Assembly (NCBI RefSeq): GCF_002078875.1
Contig: NC_034412.1
Span: 79,135,846-79,199,845 of the forward strand
From: Numida meleagris
Lineage: Eukaryota; Chordata; Aves; Galliformes; Numididae
Reading direction: 5' to 3'
Length of the DNA stretch: 64,000 nucleotides
Under the pieces are notes generated by a model, which saw only the letters and a list, made by a program, of their open reading frames with translations, did no database searches and had not been told where the DNA came from. The number at the start of each line of letters is the position of its first letter. Positions within the stretch are counted from its first letter, which is position 1. The position numbers and the translations under genes were made by a program. Of this stretch, positions 24,050 to 37,079 are shown piece by piece.

Positions 24050-25230
24050 ATAATGATGGTTAGAAGAATATTGCGGAAACTTGTGTTGAAAGCCTTGATA
24101 AAGTCAAGTTAACTGACATCTACTGTTCTCTCAGCCCCAAATCATAATTTTTCTTATAGAAGGCAAGTATATTGGTCACGTATGATTTACACCTGGTAAA
24201 TCCATGCTAACTTCTTTATTCCCCCTTCTCCTCCAATGTATGCACGAAAATGTTCTCCAGCATTACTTGCTCCATAATTTTATTAGTGACTGAAGTTAGG
24301 TCAACTGACTGTCCGTATTTTCACACGTTCTGTTTGCCTTTAACCAATTATCACAGATTTCACTTAGTCTCCATGACTTTTTGAAGTTGACAGAGATTTG
24401 GAAAACACATCATGACTTAAGAAGTGACGTTTCTAGGATATCAGCTAGCTCTCTCAGCAGTTTTGCATGTTGCCTTTGTGATTTTATTATATGTGTGGGT
24501 CAGTTCCTCTCAAGATCCCTGACTCAGTTGTCATCCATTTCTAATTCTGGTCACTTCCCTGAACCCTGCTGCTTAGCATAGAAACCTGAGACCTTTTCAG
24601 TGAAACGTGAGGAAAAGACATTGAATATTTTAGTTTTATCTGTTTCCGCTGTCAAAACTTGCCCATTCCATCAAACAAGGGGGAGACTAGCCTTCTTCAG
24701 CCTTTCTCTGCTAGAGGCTCCTTGTTGTCCTTGATGTTTTTTGGAAGTCTCAACTCCAGCTTAACTTCTACTTTCCTAATATCCCCTTATGATTATATGA
24801 TGTTATTAAGCGTCTCACTAGTACTTGACCCTGCTTTCAACACCTGCATATGAGCATTTTTGTGTGTACTGGAGCTCCAACACAAGTTGCCTGCTTAGCT
24901 AAGTCAGTCTCCTGATAGGTTTTGTTTCCCAGAGTATCGGGACAGTCCATTTCTGCATTTGAAGAATGGTGTCAATAAGTATCTATGTTTTTCTGAGCAG
25001 CTTTCTCCTTTAGAGCTCCTTATTGTGGAATCCCACTTATCAGTTCCCTGAATAAGACAAAAACTGCTTTTCAGAAATTCAGGGCCCATACTCACTACTG
25101 TCTTTGCCTCAGATACCTCAGAACTCCACTATTTATGGTTATTACAGCCATCAGAGAAACAAACTGCTTTGACCTAACTGTGATTCTAGAGTGAGAACAA
25201 TTCAAGGCTGCTTTAACTGTTCCCTTAAAT
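24050..25230 (-). mobile_element. ancient CR1-type LINE, minus strand
   Basis: Highly diverged. Its plus strand still shows, in the usual reversed CR1 order, the stretches equivalent to the KAFD region (AAAGCCTTGATAAAGTC at about 24090), TGGTAAATCCATGCTAAC (about 24195), the TTGTTGTCCTTGATG segment (about 24722) and an AACTCCACTAT...CAAGGCTGC segment near 25115-25210 from the part upstream of the RT domain. No ORF survives. This is recognition of a degraded family pattern, so the ends are approximate. Confidence 0.6.
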
Positions 25231-25381
25231 TAAGACACAGGGAATAAATTTCTTGAAGAGACAAATAGTAAAGAAATCCTGTGTGTGATGAAAATTATAC
25301 TGAGATTTGATTAATGTGTTCAATACTACTGTGTTTATAAGTTAAGGTTGAGTTTATGAGATAAAAACATGACTTTATGAG

Positions 25382-25896
25382 TGTCATGGTTTTGTGATTT
25401 TTGGTTATTAGTATTCCACATCATAACATCATGTAGTGGATGTACCTGGCTCTAAGAAGAGAAGGACTACTACATTCCCCACGGTACTTTGCTCCTGTGT
25501 TACCATTTCCAGACAGAGGGAAAAGATAAAAACTTGCAGATCACGAGACCTTGTCCCTTTTTCCTTCCGTGTCTCGTCTTGGCAGCACCTCGCTCTCCAG
25601 CCGTCTTATCGTCAGTAGTAGAGTAAGGCCTACCTTGATTTTGGGACATTCTCTCTCTCTGTATTGGATTTATCATCTTAAATTGTAATTATATTGTATT
25701 ATAGTGTGTTGTTTTGCATTCCGATACCTTATTTAGTAAATTAGTTTGTTTCTCCTCAGATTGTTGCCACTGTTCTTTGCTCTCAGGGCCATCTCCTTCC
25801 CCTTTTCCCCTTTTCCCCTTTTCCCGGGGCGTGGGCCCGTGGGTCCCCCATCCTCTTCATCACGGAATTGGGCCAAACTCCCGTGAACCGTTGACA
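25382..25896 (+). mobile_element. solo LTR (family A, copy 2), plus sense
   Basis: A 515-bp unit starting TGTCATGG and ending CGTTGACA, with a perfect 5-bp duplication ATGAG (25377-25381 and 25897-25901). It matches the reverse complement of 20466-20987 along its whole length. Differences include an extra GGGGAAAA-type octamer near 25800-25823 and a loss of about 15 bases just upstream of the TATA motif (25525-25532). No retroviral genes adjoin it. The different duplications prove that the two copies inserted independently. Confidence 0.9.
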
Positions 25897-25901
25897 ATGA
25901 G

Positions 25902-27000
25902 ATATGAATTTATGAGATAAAAACCTGACATACAGGTTTTTATTTATCATCTCTAATTTTATTTGTGATCTAAAGTACTTATGTACTCTTTAGCTCTTAA
26001 AGTAGTTAATCGTATTTATGTTGTCTTGAACAGAACCACCATGAGTAAGGTAACTGATGGCTGGTTTAACATTCAATAAATGTAGGTGAGTTATATTAAA
26101 GAAAAAACTGTTGTGATAATATACTGTTGTGATAATATGCAGAGAAGAAAATACTATATTGTCACAGTTTTTCTTTTCCACACAATCCTAAGGATATCAA
26201 ATGTAGAACTAACAAAATCAACTGTTAGAGATATTATATAACTGAAAAAACTCATATGTTTCAGTCATCCTAGAGAAACACTTATAAAAATCTTTCTAAC
26301 ATTTATATTTTTAATGTTTTTAAGTTAATAAAAGAACAGGGGCTACTTCAATTATAAGATGAGGTCATTGAGAATGGATAACATCTTTTTAAATGTTTCA
26401 TGGCACCAAACAGTAATCTAAACTAGGGCATGTCACAAGTGACACATCAGTTTGATTTCTAAATTATGAAAATCTGCTCAAATATTACTGAGAAATGTTT
26501 GTTATTTTTATTTTTATTGGTGTATTTAGAACTGTAGCATAATCATAAACAGATTTACTTGCAAAGTATCTGTTAATATCTTCAGATTTTTTTTAGCTTT
26601 TTAGTCTTCTAACCTAGATGCTATCAATGTAATAAATTGTGAGATTAGAAAATTGTGCATGAATGAGCAACAGACTAAATGTTACTGTAATTAAATGCTT
26701 GATAATATGTATGGAATTTTTCATTTCAATGTTATTGTCCTTTATTTTGGACATTAAATGTCTGCTCGGAGAGGAAATAAAGGCTATGAGTTTATGAGCA
26801 GACATACTATACAAAGTAACCATTACAAAAATCTGTAGCTGCAAACAAGAAATTATAGGAGACCATTAACAAAAAGCAGTATTCTGTAATGGCGTTAGAG
26901 TTCATACATAAATTGAGCTTAGCAGTGTCACATTGTCCTGGTGTTCCCATCTCCCCATTATAAACGTATCTGAAATTCTCCAATTTGGTATTCTTTTTTC
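25902..27000. other. unique AT-rich DNA, no gene seen
   Basis: Only a 16-bp exact tandem duplication (26107-26138) stands out. ORFs are under 80 codons with no motif. Confidence 0.5.
26107..26138. repeat. exact 16-bp tandem duplication
   Basis: The unit ACTGTTGTGATAATAT occurs twice in direct abutment (26107-26122, 26123-26138). Confidence 0.9.
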
Positions 27001-27600
27001 TACACCAAGAAAACCTTGTTCTTAAAATTCTTAAAGAAGTGGCCTGACCATGAAATTTTTATCACTCCTATTATTATGTTTTGTCTTCAGTTTAGTTTGT
27101 CTTAATTCTGGTAGTGTGCTGGTCAAAACTAAGCACCCTATCCCACTGTGTTCACAGTGTCACAAGGTAGGACTGAATAATAAATTTCTGTGCATTTCAT
27201 AATGGTGTTACTAAAGGTATCCCAGAATTACAGTTGCTGTTCTATAAGAGCATCACCAATTTGTGGTTCTTTTTTAAAGTCTTATTTTAATCTTAATGAC
27301 TGTCAGGTACTTCTTATTTTAGTATGTTTGATGTCTCTAAGCTCAGTGAGATTGTGTACTTTGTCATTATAGTATGTAGTAGTCTTTATTTTGGGCTGTT
27401 TCTCTGATTTATGAAGATCATTCCATTTTCTCAATTGCTTAGAAAGCCTTCCAGTTTTCCATCATCTGTCTAGCTTATTCTTGCTTTCTCAATGCCATCA
27501 TCTCAGCCTTTCATGAAAATACCAAATAATGCTTGACCAAGTTCAGATTTCTGTGATCCGTGGCATTTATACTGTAATTTGACAGAAAAATATTAATAAG
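27000..27600 (-). mobile_element. possible ancient CR1/LINE remnant, minus strand
   Basis: The plus strand carries words in the order found in reversed old CR1 copies, including AGATCATTCCATTTTCTCA (about 27417) and GATTTCTGTGATCCGTGGCAT (about 27547 onward), equivalent to the segment before the RT SKFADD box. No frame survives and divergence is extreme, so this could be wrong. Confidence 0.33.
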
Positions 27601-27714
27601 AAGTCTTTGTGCAGATCTGAGTTTCTTTTTGTTTTTTTTTAATTTTGGGCAAATATAACATCCATTTGAAGAAAGAACGGATTTACCTTTCTTGTGCTAC
27701 TGCCCTAGAGAGAA

Positions 27715-27780
27715 AATCATAGAATGGTTTGGGTTGGAAGGTACCTTTAAGATCATCTAGTTCCAACCCCTCTGCTATTA
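27715..27780 (-). mobile_element. very short CR1 3' end, minus strand
   Basis: About 66 bases of the CR1 terminus in reverse complement (ATCATAGAATGGTTTGGGTT, then GATCATCTAGTTCCAACCCC). It is an extreme 5' truncation. Confidence 0.82.
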
Positions 27781-27781
27781 A

Positions 27782-29801
27782 AATTTTAGGATTATTGTTA
27801 GGAAAATTGAATTCCTTTTTGTAAGACAAATTTCCTGCTTAGACAAACCAGGAAATGTGTTAATGGTATATTAGTGATAGTGTCTCAGAATAATTCCCTT
27901 AGAAATAATGGATTATGAAAAGAAAGCGTTTCCCACATGCTATAAGAATTAAATATTCCATATAATATGCTAAAAAGATTTATCTCAAATTTGCGATTCC
28001 AGAACTCATCATTAGGTTACAGCTTATAAATTTGCACTGAGAAAAGAGTGTCTGGTAATGAAGTATGTTCAGAATGTGGTAGGCAGAAAATTAACCTTAT
28101 TCTACTATTAAGTTAGTCGTCATGATATTTGTGAAAGCTATTAAGTGTCCCTAATTTCTACCTACATGTCCTAAAAATTAACATCTAAAATAAATTACTT
28201 TTTTACTAATATTGTTGGGCACATTCTCCATGGACTCCATGACTGTTAAAGATGTATTATTATTATTATATATGACCTTAAAGTACAAAATGATTTTGAT
28301 AAGCAATGCAGAAGCCAGAAGGTAATGGTTCCAGATAAGCCTGCATTTCAAATATATTTGACATACCAGCAAATTGTCTGGATAGTTCAGACACTGCAAG
28401 TGCTGGATAAGTATTTAATAGTGCAAATTCATGGCCTTTTTGCTTGTTTGAAATATAATTAATGACAATCCTATAGATCAGATACACATTGTTAAACTTC
28501 ACAAAGAAGCTAATAGTTTCTTCATCTATGAAAATAGGTTGCTTTAAAATGCACAGCCTGAACCTCATTTTACATCCACAGGCTCCCAGGATCCATTCTA
28601 TTTCACACAACTTTAGACATTCTTTCAATGAAAGACACCAGAGTAATTTAAATATATATGCACACAATAGAGAGACAAAAGGAGAGAGAAAAATCAACTG
28701 TGAACGGAAGGGAGTCTTTTCATCAAGATGATACTTTTTTTTTTTCCTACAGGATAAAATTCACTTTGCCCTGAAAACCCAAGTAATCATTGTGTAAGAG
28801 GAAAAAAAAAAATGTGAATGGGATGAAAGGATAAAAATCAGGCACTCCTCAAAGTAAGCTATGGTAGGGGGCTGTAGCAGAACTTCCCTGTGATACCTAT
28901 AAAGGCTAATCCAACATAGGAATTAGGGCGTCATTCATACTATGGTATTTAGAGAATTTGTAGTACTTTCCCAGGTTATATTGCATAGTTTTTAAGCAGG
29001 TCTGCTCAGACCACCTAGGCTTCTTTTCTTCCTAACTTACGACTGATATAACACATCCCTCCTACTATCTCTTTGTACCATGATTACAGAGCATTTTACA
29101 AGGGGGTTCCATTTTTGTAAGTTAATGTTTCTTTTTATCAGTTACATAAGTAGAAGTTCAGTTGAGATGGTTTCCAAGTTATTCCACTGAAAGATCCTCT
29201 CATTTGAGAAAAGTTGATTCTCTTTTTTACATGTATATACTATATACTCATATGAAAAAGTGCCATTGGTAAACATGGAAATTTACAAGCCAGATTTTGC
29301 CTTGGAGATCTGAAAGTCCTATTTTCTAGTGTTAAATTTTGACACGACTTTGATAATATTGTTTGATGTGGAACTGTCCATTACAAACTTTCAGCCAAAT
29401 GCAGAGTTGTCTCATTTTGCTTTGTCACTCTATGACATTAATATGTATTGTGAACAATCACAGAATTTGCTTCCTTAGGATAAAGCAATTGTATTACAAC
29501 AATAGAAAAGGAATATATAAAAATCTAAATAATAGTGTATGAAACAGATGTTTACACAAATTCAGTGTTCTGCAAAATATTGGAAGTTCTTCCACTCACT
29601 AATCTCTCACTCATCATATTGATTTTCACCACAAATATGCAATTGTGAAGGAAACAGTTATACACAGCTACAAAACATCATCTAGACACTGCAGCACAGT
29701 GCTTTTTTCCAAAGCATAGTTGACCTCTATAGTATTCACTCAGTATATCTGATACTGAAGATATGTATGTGTAATCATGATTATTACATAAGCTCACAGC
29801 T
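27782..29801. other. unique AT-rich DNA, no supported gene
   Basis: The longest ORF of the unique DNA in this part, 139 codons on the minus strand (28278-28697), is Leu/Ile/Cys-rich with no recognisable domain and no CpG or codon bias to support coding. No repeat family is seen. Confidence 0.45.
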
Positions 29802-30125
29802 GCTCTTGGGCAATATGAATTCCGAGCAATGCTTGGATGCATATTTTGTGGGGAAAAAAATAATTAACTTGCATGAACACCCTGGTTTCAGCTAAAACCA
29901 CACTGATAGCCCCCACCTAGAAATGTTGCTGCCAGGCAATAGGAACACACCCCAAGCCAACCCACAATACTGCCTAGGAAAGAGCTGCCTCCTTTATAGC
30001 ACAGCAGCAAGGGGTGAGGCAGAGTGGCCTGAATTCATCCAGGGGTTATTCCATACCACTGACGCCATCCTGAAAGCCATAAAGCTGTGGGAGTTTGAGG
30101 CAGAAAAAAATTACTTCAGTAATTT
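29802..30125 (+). mobile_element. degraded avian LTR remnant, plus sense
   Basis: Words occur in the order seen in a common avian LTR type: GAGCAATGCTTGGATGCAT near 29824, CCCTGGTTTCAGCT near 29880, then GGTTATTCCATACCA near 30043 and CCATAAAGCTGTGGGAG near 30077 (a TATA-region equivalent). No terminal repeats or target duplication can be placed, so the ends are rough. Confidence 0.48.
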
Positions 30126-33100
30126 CTATGCTTGTTTATCTCCAAAATCCTTCTGTGTCTGAAAGACAGCTACAGGTCTGAAGGTACATCCTACAAAATC
30201 TACTGCACTTCAAAAAGCATGTGGTGTGAACATATGAACAGCTGTACCTTACTCAGGTGCATCCATATTTATTTCAGATGTTAGCACTTCTGTAATTCTA
30301 AACCATGATGTGGTCCTTTAATGTACCATGTTGTCTTTCTAGTCATAACATCTAATACTTGGGTATCTTCATTTACTTGCTTGTATGTTTGTTGCTGGAA
30401 TTTATAGGACAAGCTGTTTCTTCAAAATATTATCAAATATAAATTAACTTAATCTCAGCAATCTGTAGTATGAATTTGCTAATGGAGTTATATTTGAGCT
30501 AGTGAACTAAGGAGAAAAGTTGTAATTTGACCTTAATCGTTCAGGATAGTAGTTAATATTGAGAACAGTAGTTCGGAGGGTTGGGAAAACTTTCTCTGGG
30601 AATTCAACACAGGAATCTTTCTTACCCAGTATCAATGCTCTTTTTTCATTACCTTTGTATAGGCAACTATTAGCATCCAAAAGGTATTTGGCAGTCTAAT
30701 TTGGAGGTGTAAATGCTGCTATCGTATGGTTAACTTTCTTCACCTACTGATTATGTCTGACATAGCACACTTCAGAAAGTCACAATGCATGAAAATAACG
30801 TGATAAAATAAAAGTATGTACCTACGCTGTTGTACTTGCTTTGACTAATCACGCTGTAACTTATTGGTAATCATCAGCGAATGCACCAAAATGACATCAC
30901 TGTTGTGCTAGGGACAATCTGAATCAGAAAACAAGATTAAGTTACCATTGTCTCTATTATGTAGAAAAATACTTGCTTCTAGCTGGACTATATAAAAATG
31001 CTTTGAAATTTTTGTGTATTTATTTCTAGTAGTATTCAGTAGGACTTTATCCTTTTATTTCTAGAAAGATCAACAGCAGATACATATTGAAAAAACAAAA
31101 ATGTTAGCTGTAGTGCTTGCAATTTGTTTCAATAATTGTACATAATTACAGAGTATTTTGCTCACATGATTGGAGTATTTTCTGTATTATTCAGGGGACA
31201 AAACACAGGGACCAGAGGAGGAATCCCACTGAGCATTCCCAGGGTTATCTTATGCAGATTTACTGATCCAATATACAGGGAAATAGAACATCAACATTTA
31301 ACATGTATCTGAATAATAATAAGAAATTACATGGGAGAATATGTTAATTTATGTCATTACTGAATAACGAGTACTGAAGACACTAAGTTCATCACAAACA
31401 TATAGTCTCTCTTTCTTACTACACAAATATGAACTAACCTGCTTTTAGCAGTTGCTCTAGAGGAATAAGTGTATGTCAGAAAGAGTTACATTTCTATCTG
31501 AATATTAGTTTAATTACTTATGCCAATAAAACTCAATGTAAATTCTTTCTTTTCAAAATTATAATTCCTTGTGAACAGAAATGCTAGTAGAACACAATGA
31601 ATAATAAGTCTAATTTACTTAGAATAAGATTACAAATTCACTTGTATGAACTTTGAGTTTTCACTGATATAAACCATAGTGTAACTTTTAGGGTAGAAGA
31701 TGAGAACGTTGTAGCTGAGAGAATGAGTTCAGTGATTCTTTCTCTGGAATGCAGTCAGGAAAAATCTTCTGCTATTTAAAGCTAAGAAGGATCAAGCAGT
31801 CTGAAAGTCTAACACAGGGGAGAAAGCATTTTACAGCAAGCATAGTATGACTAGCGCATAGCAAGTCCTCATGTTATTCCTCAATGTATATTGATAGGTT
31901 AAAAATATTTTGCTGTACCTGAAACCATAGTTTGAAATACTTGATTTTTAATCATGCCTTACACTTAAAATAATCAGAATCTGCTTATCATGCTTAATGA
32001 TATATGCAATACTTTCTCCAAAACTGAGAATTCAAGGTGTATTTATACGTGAGGAAAATGTTCCAGACAGTGAAGCTGTACAAAAGAAGCTTCAACACTG
32101 TAACTACAAACCAAAAAATGTGTTTAACTCTTCAAGATACTTAGCTGATCATGTTGCCGTCCTTTTAAGAAGGAAAGATACTTGGTGATGGCTAAAGTGG
32201 CAGCTGGTACAGTTTTGTGACACCCAAAGCTTACAGATGTATTTTTTCTACAGTTCATGCTACACTAAAAAGCCATCTATTTCAATAATAATAGTTTCTT
32301 GCAGCTACTCTCTTACTGTTATGTAAATTGTTGGATAACTGTAAGTAATCTCAGATTATCATAGTGAAAAGCCATCTCCTGGGAACATAATTGTTTTAAA
32401 AAAAATTGTTCCTATTCTTTTGCTTTTAAAAAGCAGCAGATTGACATTCCTTACTCAAAAACAAAAAACTTTGAACTTTTTTCAGATTTATTTCTTCTAG
32501 ATCTTTTTACCCTGATGACATTAAATTTCAATCCATCAATTAGGTCTGAAGACACAAACATTCATATTAAGCAATAATATCTCCAAGTTTTCCCGAGGCT
32601 TGGCTTTCTGATGCGGGCAATTCTGTATGTCCCCTAAAAAACTGCCAGTTTAATTTTTTCAACCATCCTATGGAATTTGAAACTAATTTCTAATATTTGG
32701 AAAAGATGAATTCCTGCAATTAAAAGCAAACAATTTTCTATAGTCTTTAGCATGAGCAAATACTTGTTCTTCAAAACTTAAGTTCTAGTTATCTAAAGGT
32801 TTATCAGATCCATAACTTTGCTTTTCACCAAACACCAGTAGCTTCAGAAATGCACCTAAAATTCACATCAGAGAGAAACCTGATAAACTCGTCCTTCTTG
32901 GCAGCATGAGAAGCTGCTAATGAATATCTCTGATGTTATTCCTTAGAAAGCAGATCAGTCCTAACAGCCTTGTGAGTTCTAAGTAAAAATCTGTTTATTA
33001 TCAGAGTCACTGAAGTCTGATATCTGCCAAGGTAAGAAAGTCTGTCCATTCTTCCCCCATTATCTCTTTACCCCGGAAAAAAGTTTGAAATGCAGAACAT

Positions 33101-36100
33101 ATTTCAGTTTAAGATTTGCTGTAAGTTCCTTTTATAGACTAGTCAACCAAACGCTTCTCCCTAGGACTCTGAAATGGTCAAGAAGAGATCTTCAATTAAT
33201 TTGATGTGAAATATGTTCCCATTGATATTGGTTTTTGGGATACCATTCTAATATTTTTGGGGTCCATAACTGCCATTTTTTCCAGTACACTTGAACTTTT
33301 TCTAACAATCTACTCTGCATAAAAATCTGACATTACATTCTCATATTTTTGCAGTGCCTTCAGAATTCTGCTGCAAATAGTGATGCTTAGATAGGATGTT
33401 ATTGCTTCTTAGAAAAATATTAATTACAGTAGCATATGTAAGGAAGGAATGTAATTGTTTGTCTTTTACTGCTCCAGTGATGGAAAAGCTACTGCATTTG
33501 AGAAGAGAAGAAATTGTTTAAAGTCTGTGACTTCTTTGCCATAACTACTTTTACATTTATTTCCCCTCTTTTGATGTCTTTGGACAAGGATGAGGACTTG
33601 TCCAGAGAGTGGAGTTAAGGAACACTTGACTGGTCGGATGTCCTAGAGTCCAATTCTTCTCAGCTATAAGTGTTTTCGTGCAGCTTTAATTTTTGTTTGT
33701 GGCATCAAGTTTGTGTGCCCTCATGTATTACTCACCATTCAGTGCTCTCTAGTGACCTGAAGTTCCATAATTATAAGCACAAGCTCAGAATTGTAGTTTG
33801 CTGTTAGAAAAAAGCAGAGAGAAGTAGCTTTCCTGGTAACCTACATCTCTCCTCTAGCAGGAATGTTTTTGAGACTAACAGATAAGTAAAAAAGGCAGTT
33901 AATCTCCAATGCTACAGAAGAAGGTGCATGCAAAATAAGCATAGTCGACAAAATAAGTTCCTGTCAGCTTGACAAGAGGAAAAATCCCTCTTCTAATTCC
34001 AAATCTGGAGATCAGTTTAACTATAGACTCATGTTGTTGTGCACTAACAGGTTACCTGATGGTCTGCGAGTCACACTGAAATACAATTTATTCCTTTCTT
34101 AAGTATCTCTTTATGATCCTTATTGTAAGGATTTCATAGGTGAATTCTGAATTCCTCTATGTCCTTCACTGTGCCTGAATATGTGAGATTCTGTGTAAGC
34201 AGAAACCCTAAAGTACTAATATTTATTTTTTTCCTTTCAAGGAATGAGAAATTCTAGATAATTTCAAGAAAATTTGCATAGAAGCTGCACTCTAAATCCA
34301 GTTCCATTTAAGACTTTATTCATGTGCAGTGGTACTTCACAAGAAACAGATACCTGAATGCTTGATTTATATCCGTTATGCGCCAGCTAACCTCAGAAAC
34401 ACAGAAACACAGTAGCATTTGTAGTTCTTGTTAAAAAGTTTTTCACATACCTATAATTCCTCCTCTGTATATACTTTATGGTGTTTAAGATCTATTTCAC
34501 CCTGGGGACCATCAAAAGTCATAGAAACACATTTTTTTTTTTACTACTTGTTTTCTATTTACAAATTTTGATCTGGTGAAAGTGTGCGGATAAGATCTCT
34601 GCACAGTGCTTCTAAAAATATATAATCTTCTTTTGTTATATAATGTTATTACACCTGTTCCTAGTCATTTATTTAGCTTTAGAATATTTCTACAGTCTAA
34701 AAGATATATTTCAGTGTAATTGCCTCAGAGGTTTTGAACAAATATAGCCTGTTTTTTCCATATGTCCAAGTGTAAAACCCAGGATGAAGTTAACTTCAAA
34801 AGTGAGCATGATTTGATTTTTGTATTTCAGTGTATTCCTTCTGGACATGCAGGTTTAGTCTTCTCACAAAGTACAGAGAATTCAAATCTTCAAGAGGGAG
34901 AGGATTTAAGCAGGACTTCCTCTGGATTTTTTTAATGACTTTCTTGTAGTTCTCTGTTCAGTTTAAAATTACCATTTTAAGAATCTAATATCTACATACC
35001 CAGAACATTCTGGCAAGTCTGTAATCTGGATATTGATTAGCCTCCCTGGCACAGTGTGACATTAAGAAAGGACCCTCAGAAATGAAAGGGGCTTTTGATA
35101 CTAACCTGTATAGAATAACCAGAAGAAGTTATTGGAAAGTGTAAACATGGAAGTATGATCTCCTTTCATTCAGTTCTCTTATAATCATTAATATTTCTGG
35201 GGTTCCTAATTACAATATTATAAACTTAATAAGCCTTACATTAATCAGTATCTGAAGTGAAAGACTTCTTTTAATGTAACTTTGTGTGTATTATCCTGAA
35301 AGAAACAACACTTTTTGATTAATATAAAGGGGACATTGATGCAAATTAGGTATAACTTATACTGCTACCTTTTTATTCTCAATATCAGGGAAGTGTTGAT
35401 TTTGTTCGAATATAATAGAACAGAACAGTTGTAAGGGACCCTCAAACAAGCCTAATCTAGAATTTTAGAATATTTTAAATATCCCAAATCCATAGATTTA
35501 ATATACAGTACCCCTGTCTCACTACGTGAGGTCCTATAATAAGTTGTTAGATGTTGTAACATTCACACAAAAAGGGATGCAGGTTGCTGCAGATTAGTAT
35601 CAGCAGCTGGGTTTGTGTTCTCTACAGAACTTTACATGCTACATGCTTCTACCTTTCTCTTTGATTTCTTTATATACTTCATAAGTTCTTGACTTAATAA
35701 TACCAAAGAAGGAAAGGAGAGAAGAAACAGAAAAGTATCTGTTATTATCATCCACAGTGTTTCAAAATTGCGGCTTGACTTAGTAAAATTGGCTCAAATA
35801 AAGTTTAATAACTGAAGCTATGCCTGAGCTACACCTGACATTCCCTATTCATACAGCATTTATTTAACACAAGGTTACTACCACTGCATATTTGACCAAA
35901 GTCTTTTCTGCTGCTAGCTTTCCCTTCACAAGAATCCAGAAGATGACAATATGCTGTCCTAGCTGTACAGCACTGTAAACTTAATTGCTTTCTTCCTTGT
36001 CTCATCATGAGCAATTAGTAGAATCAGTTATACTGAGACCTGATTTGCTTTATTTGCTATTCAGTTTTTTGAAGTCCCTAGATTTTGTTCCATTAATTAT

Positions 36101-37079
36101 GCCCAACATGAATAATGATTCAAATCATTATTAGGCAGAAATACTCTCAGTGATTTGTTTGACTTGTTTGTATTGAATAGGACAAAGAAAATTCAATGCT
36201 TTGGAAAGCTAAGAAGTATATACAGTTTCCGGTGATTATGAATATGTACTTTTAATATTATTTGATCAGTTGAGATCCTGTAGATGCCTGTAGTGTGGAA
36301 TATAAAGTGACAAGAGTCCCCCTGATTTTAGTGAGACTGCACATGGAGTGCTGAAGGAAAAAAGCAGTGTCTCTGTACAGTGTGAATCTGAGTAAATACC
36401 AGCTTTCCAAAATGATGACAGGTGCTTAACTATAATTACATAGATTTCTAATGCATTTTTTATCTGCTATAAACCCTGGTGCAACATTTATATATTTTTT
36501 TAACTTATTGGGCTGAATCTTTCTCCTTTCTGAAGTGTGATAACTTCAAACTTATCCTTACTGCCTTGCTGATATCAATTCTGACCCAACCACATCCTGC
36601 TGAATTGCATGAGGCCTTGCAAAGTAGCTTTTATGTTTTAAGGTACAACTACCATAATCTCTTAAGCTATCTGATAAAATTTTAATATCTGTGCCCTTCC
36701 TTTTTAGAAGTCTGCCCAGGAAATATGCCTTGACAGCATCTTAGTTTGCTTACCTTTCCTGAATCCCTATCTCTGCCGTGTTTAATCTCTTATCTTCTTC
36801 CTCCAGTTTTCTTAACCCTCCTCACTTCAACCTTTTCTCTCCATTCTTCTTACCGGTGCTGAAGTCCAGCTTTGCCTTATCCTAATTGTTGTGCAGGCTA
36901 TATTCTGTTATCTGAGCATATTCTTTGCCTCCTAAAATGCTCCTGTACTTTATCATTAGATTCTCTCAATGTCATCACTACTTGTGTTTTTCCTGTCTTG
37001 ATTATTTCCTTATTGATGACAGAAGGGACGAGCTGCAGTTTATTAGATTTACTCTGTGGGCCATGTCGTTGCTAGGTGA
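30126..37079. other. long unique AT-rich DNA, no gene seen
   Basis: Nearly 7 kb with no recognisable transposon, exon, RNA gene or long simple repeat. ORFs do not exceed 70 codons. A faint resemblance to a CR1 3' end near 35415-35450 is too weak to call. The 63-codon plus ORF at 31997-32188 is of mixed composition but has no identified relatives. Confidence 0.5.

Noticed and set aside
20466..25896. A provirus bounded by the two family A LTRs
   Set aside because: The LTRs are in opposite orientations with different target duplications, and the interior holds CR1 and other LTRs with no gag, pol or env.
28278..28697. 139-codon minus-strand ORF
   Set aside because: Hydrophobic, Cys/Ile/Leu-rich composition with no domain, in AT-rich DNA without splice or promoter context. 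Chance is the simplest reading.
35415..35450. Possible CR1 3' end
   Set aside because: Only a few scattered words match; indistinguishable from chance in AT-rich sequence.
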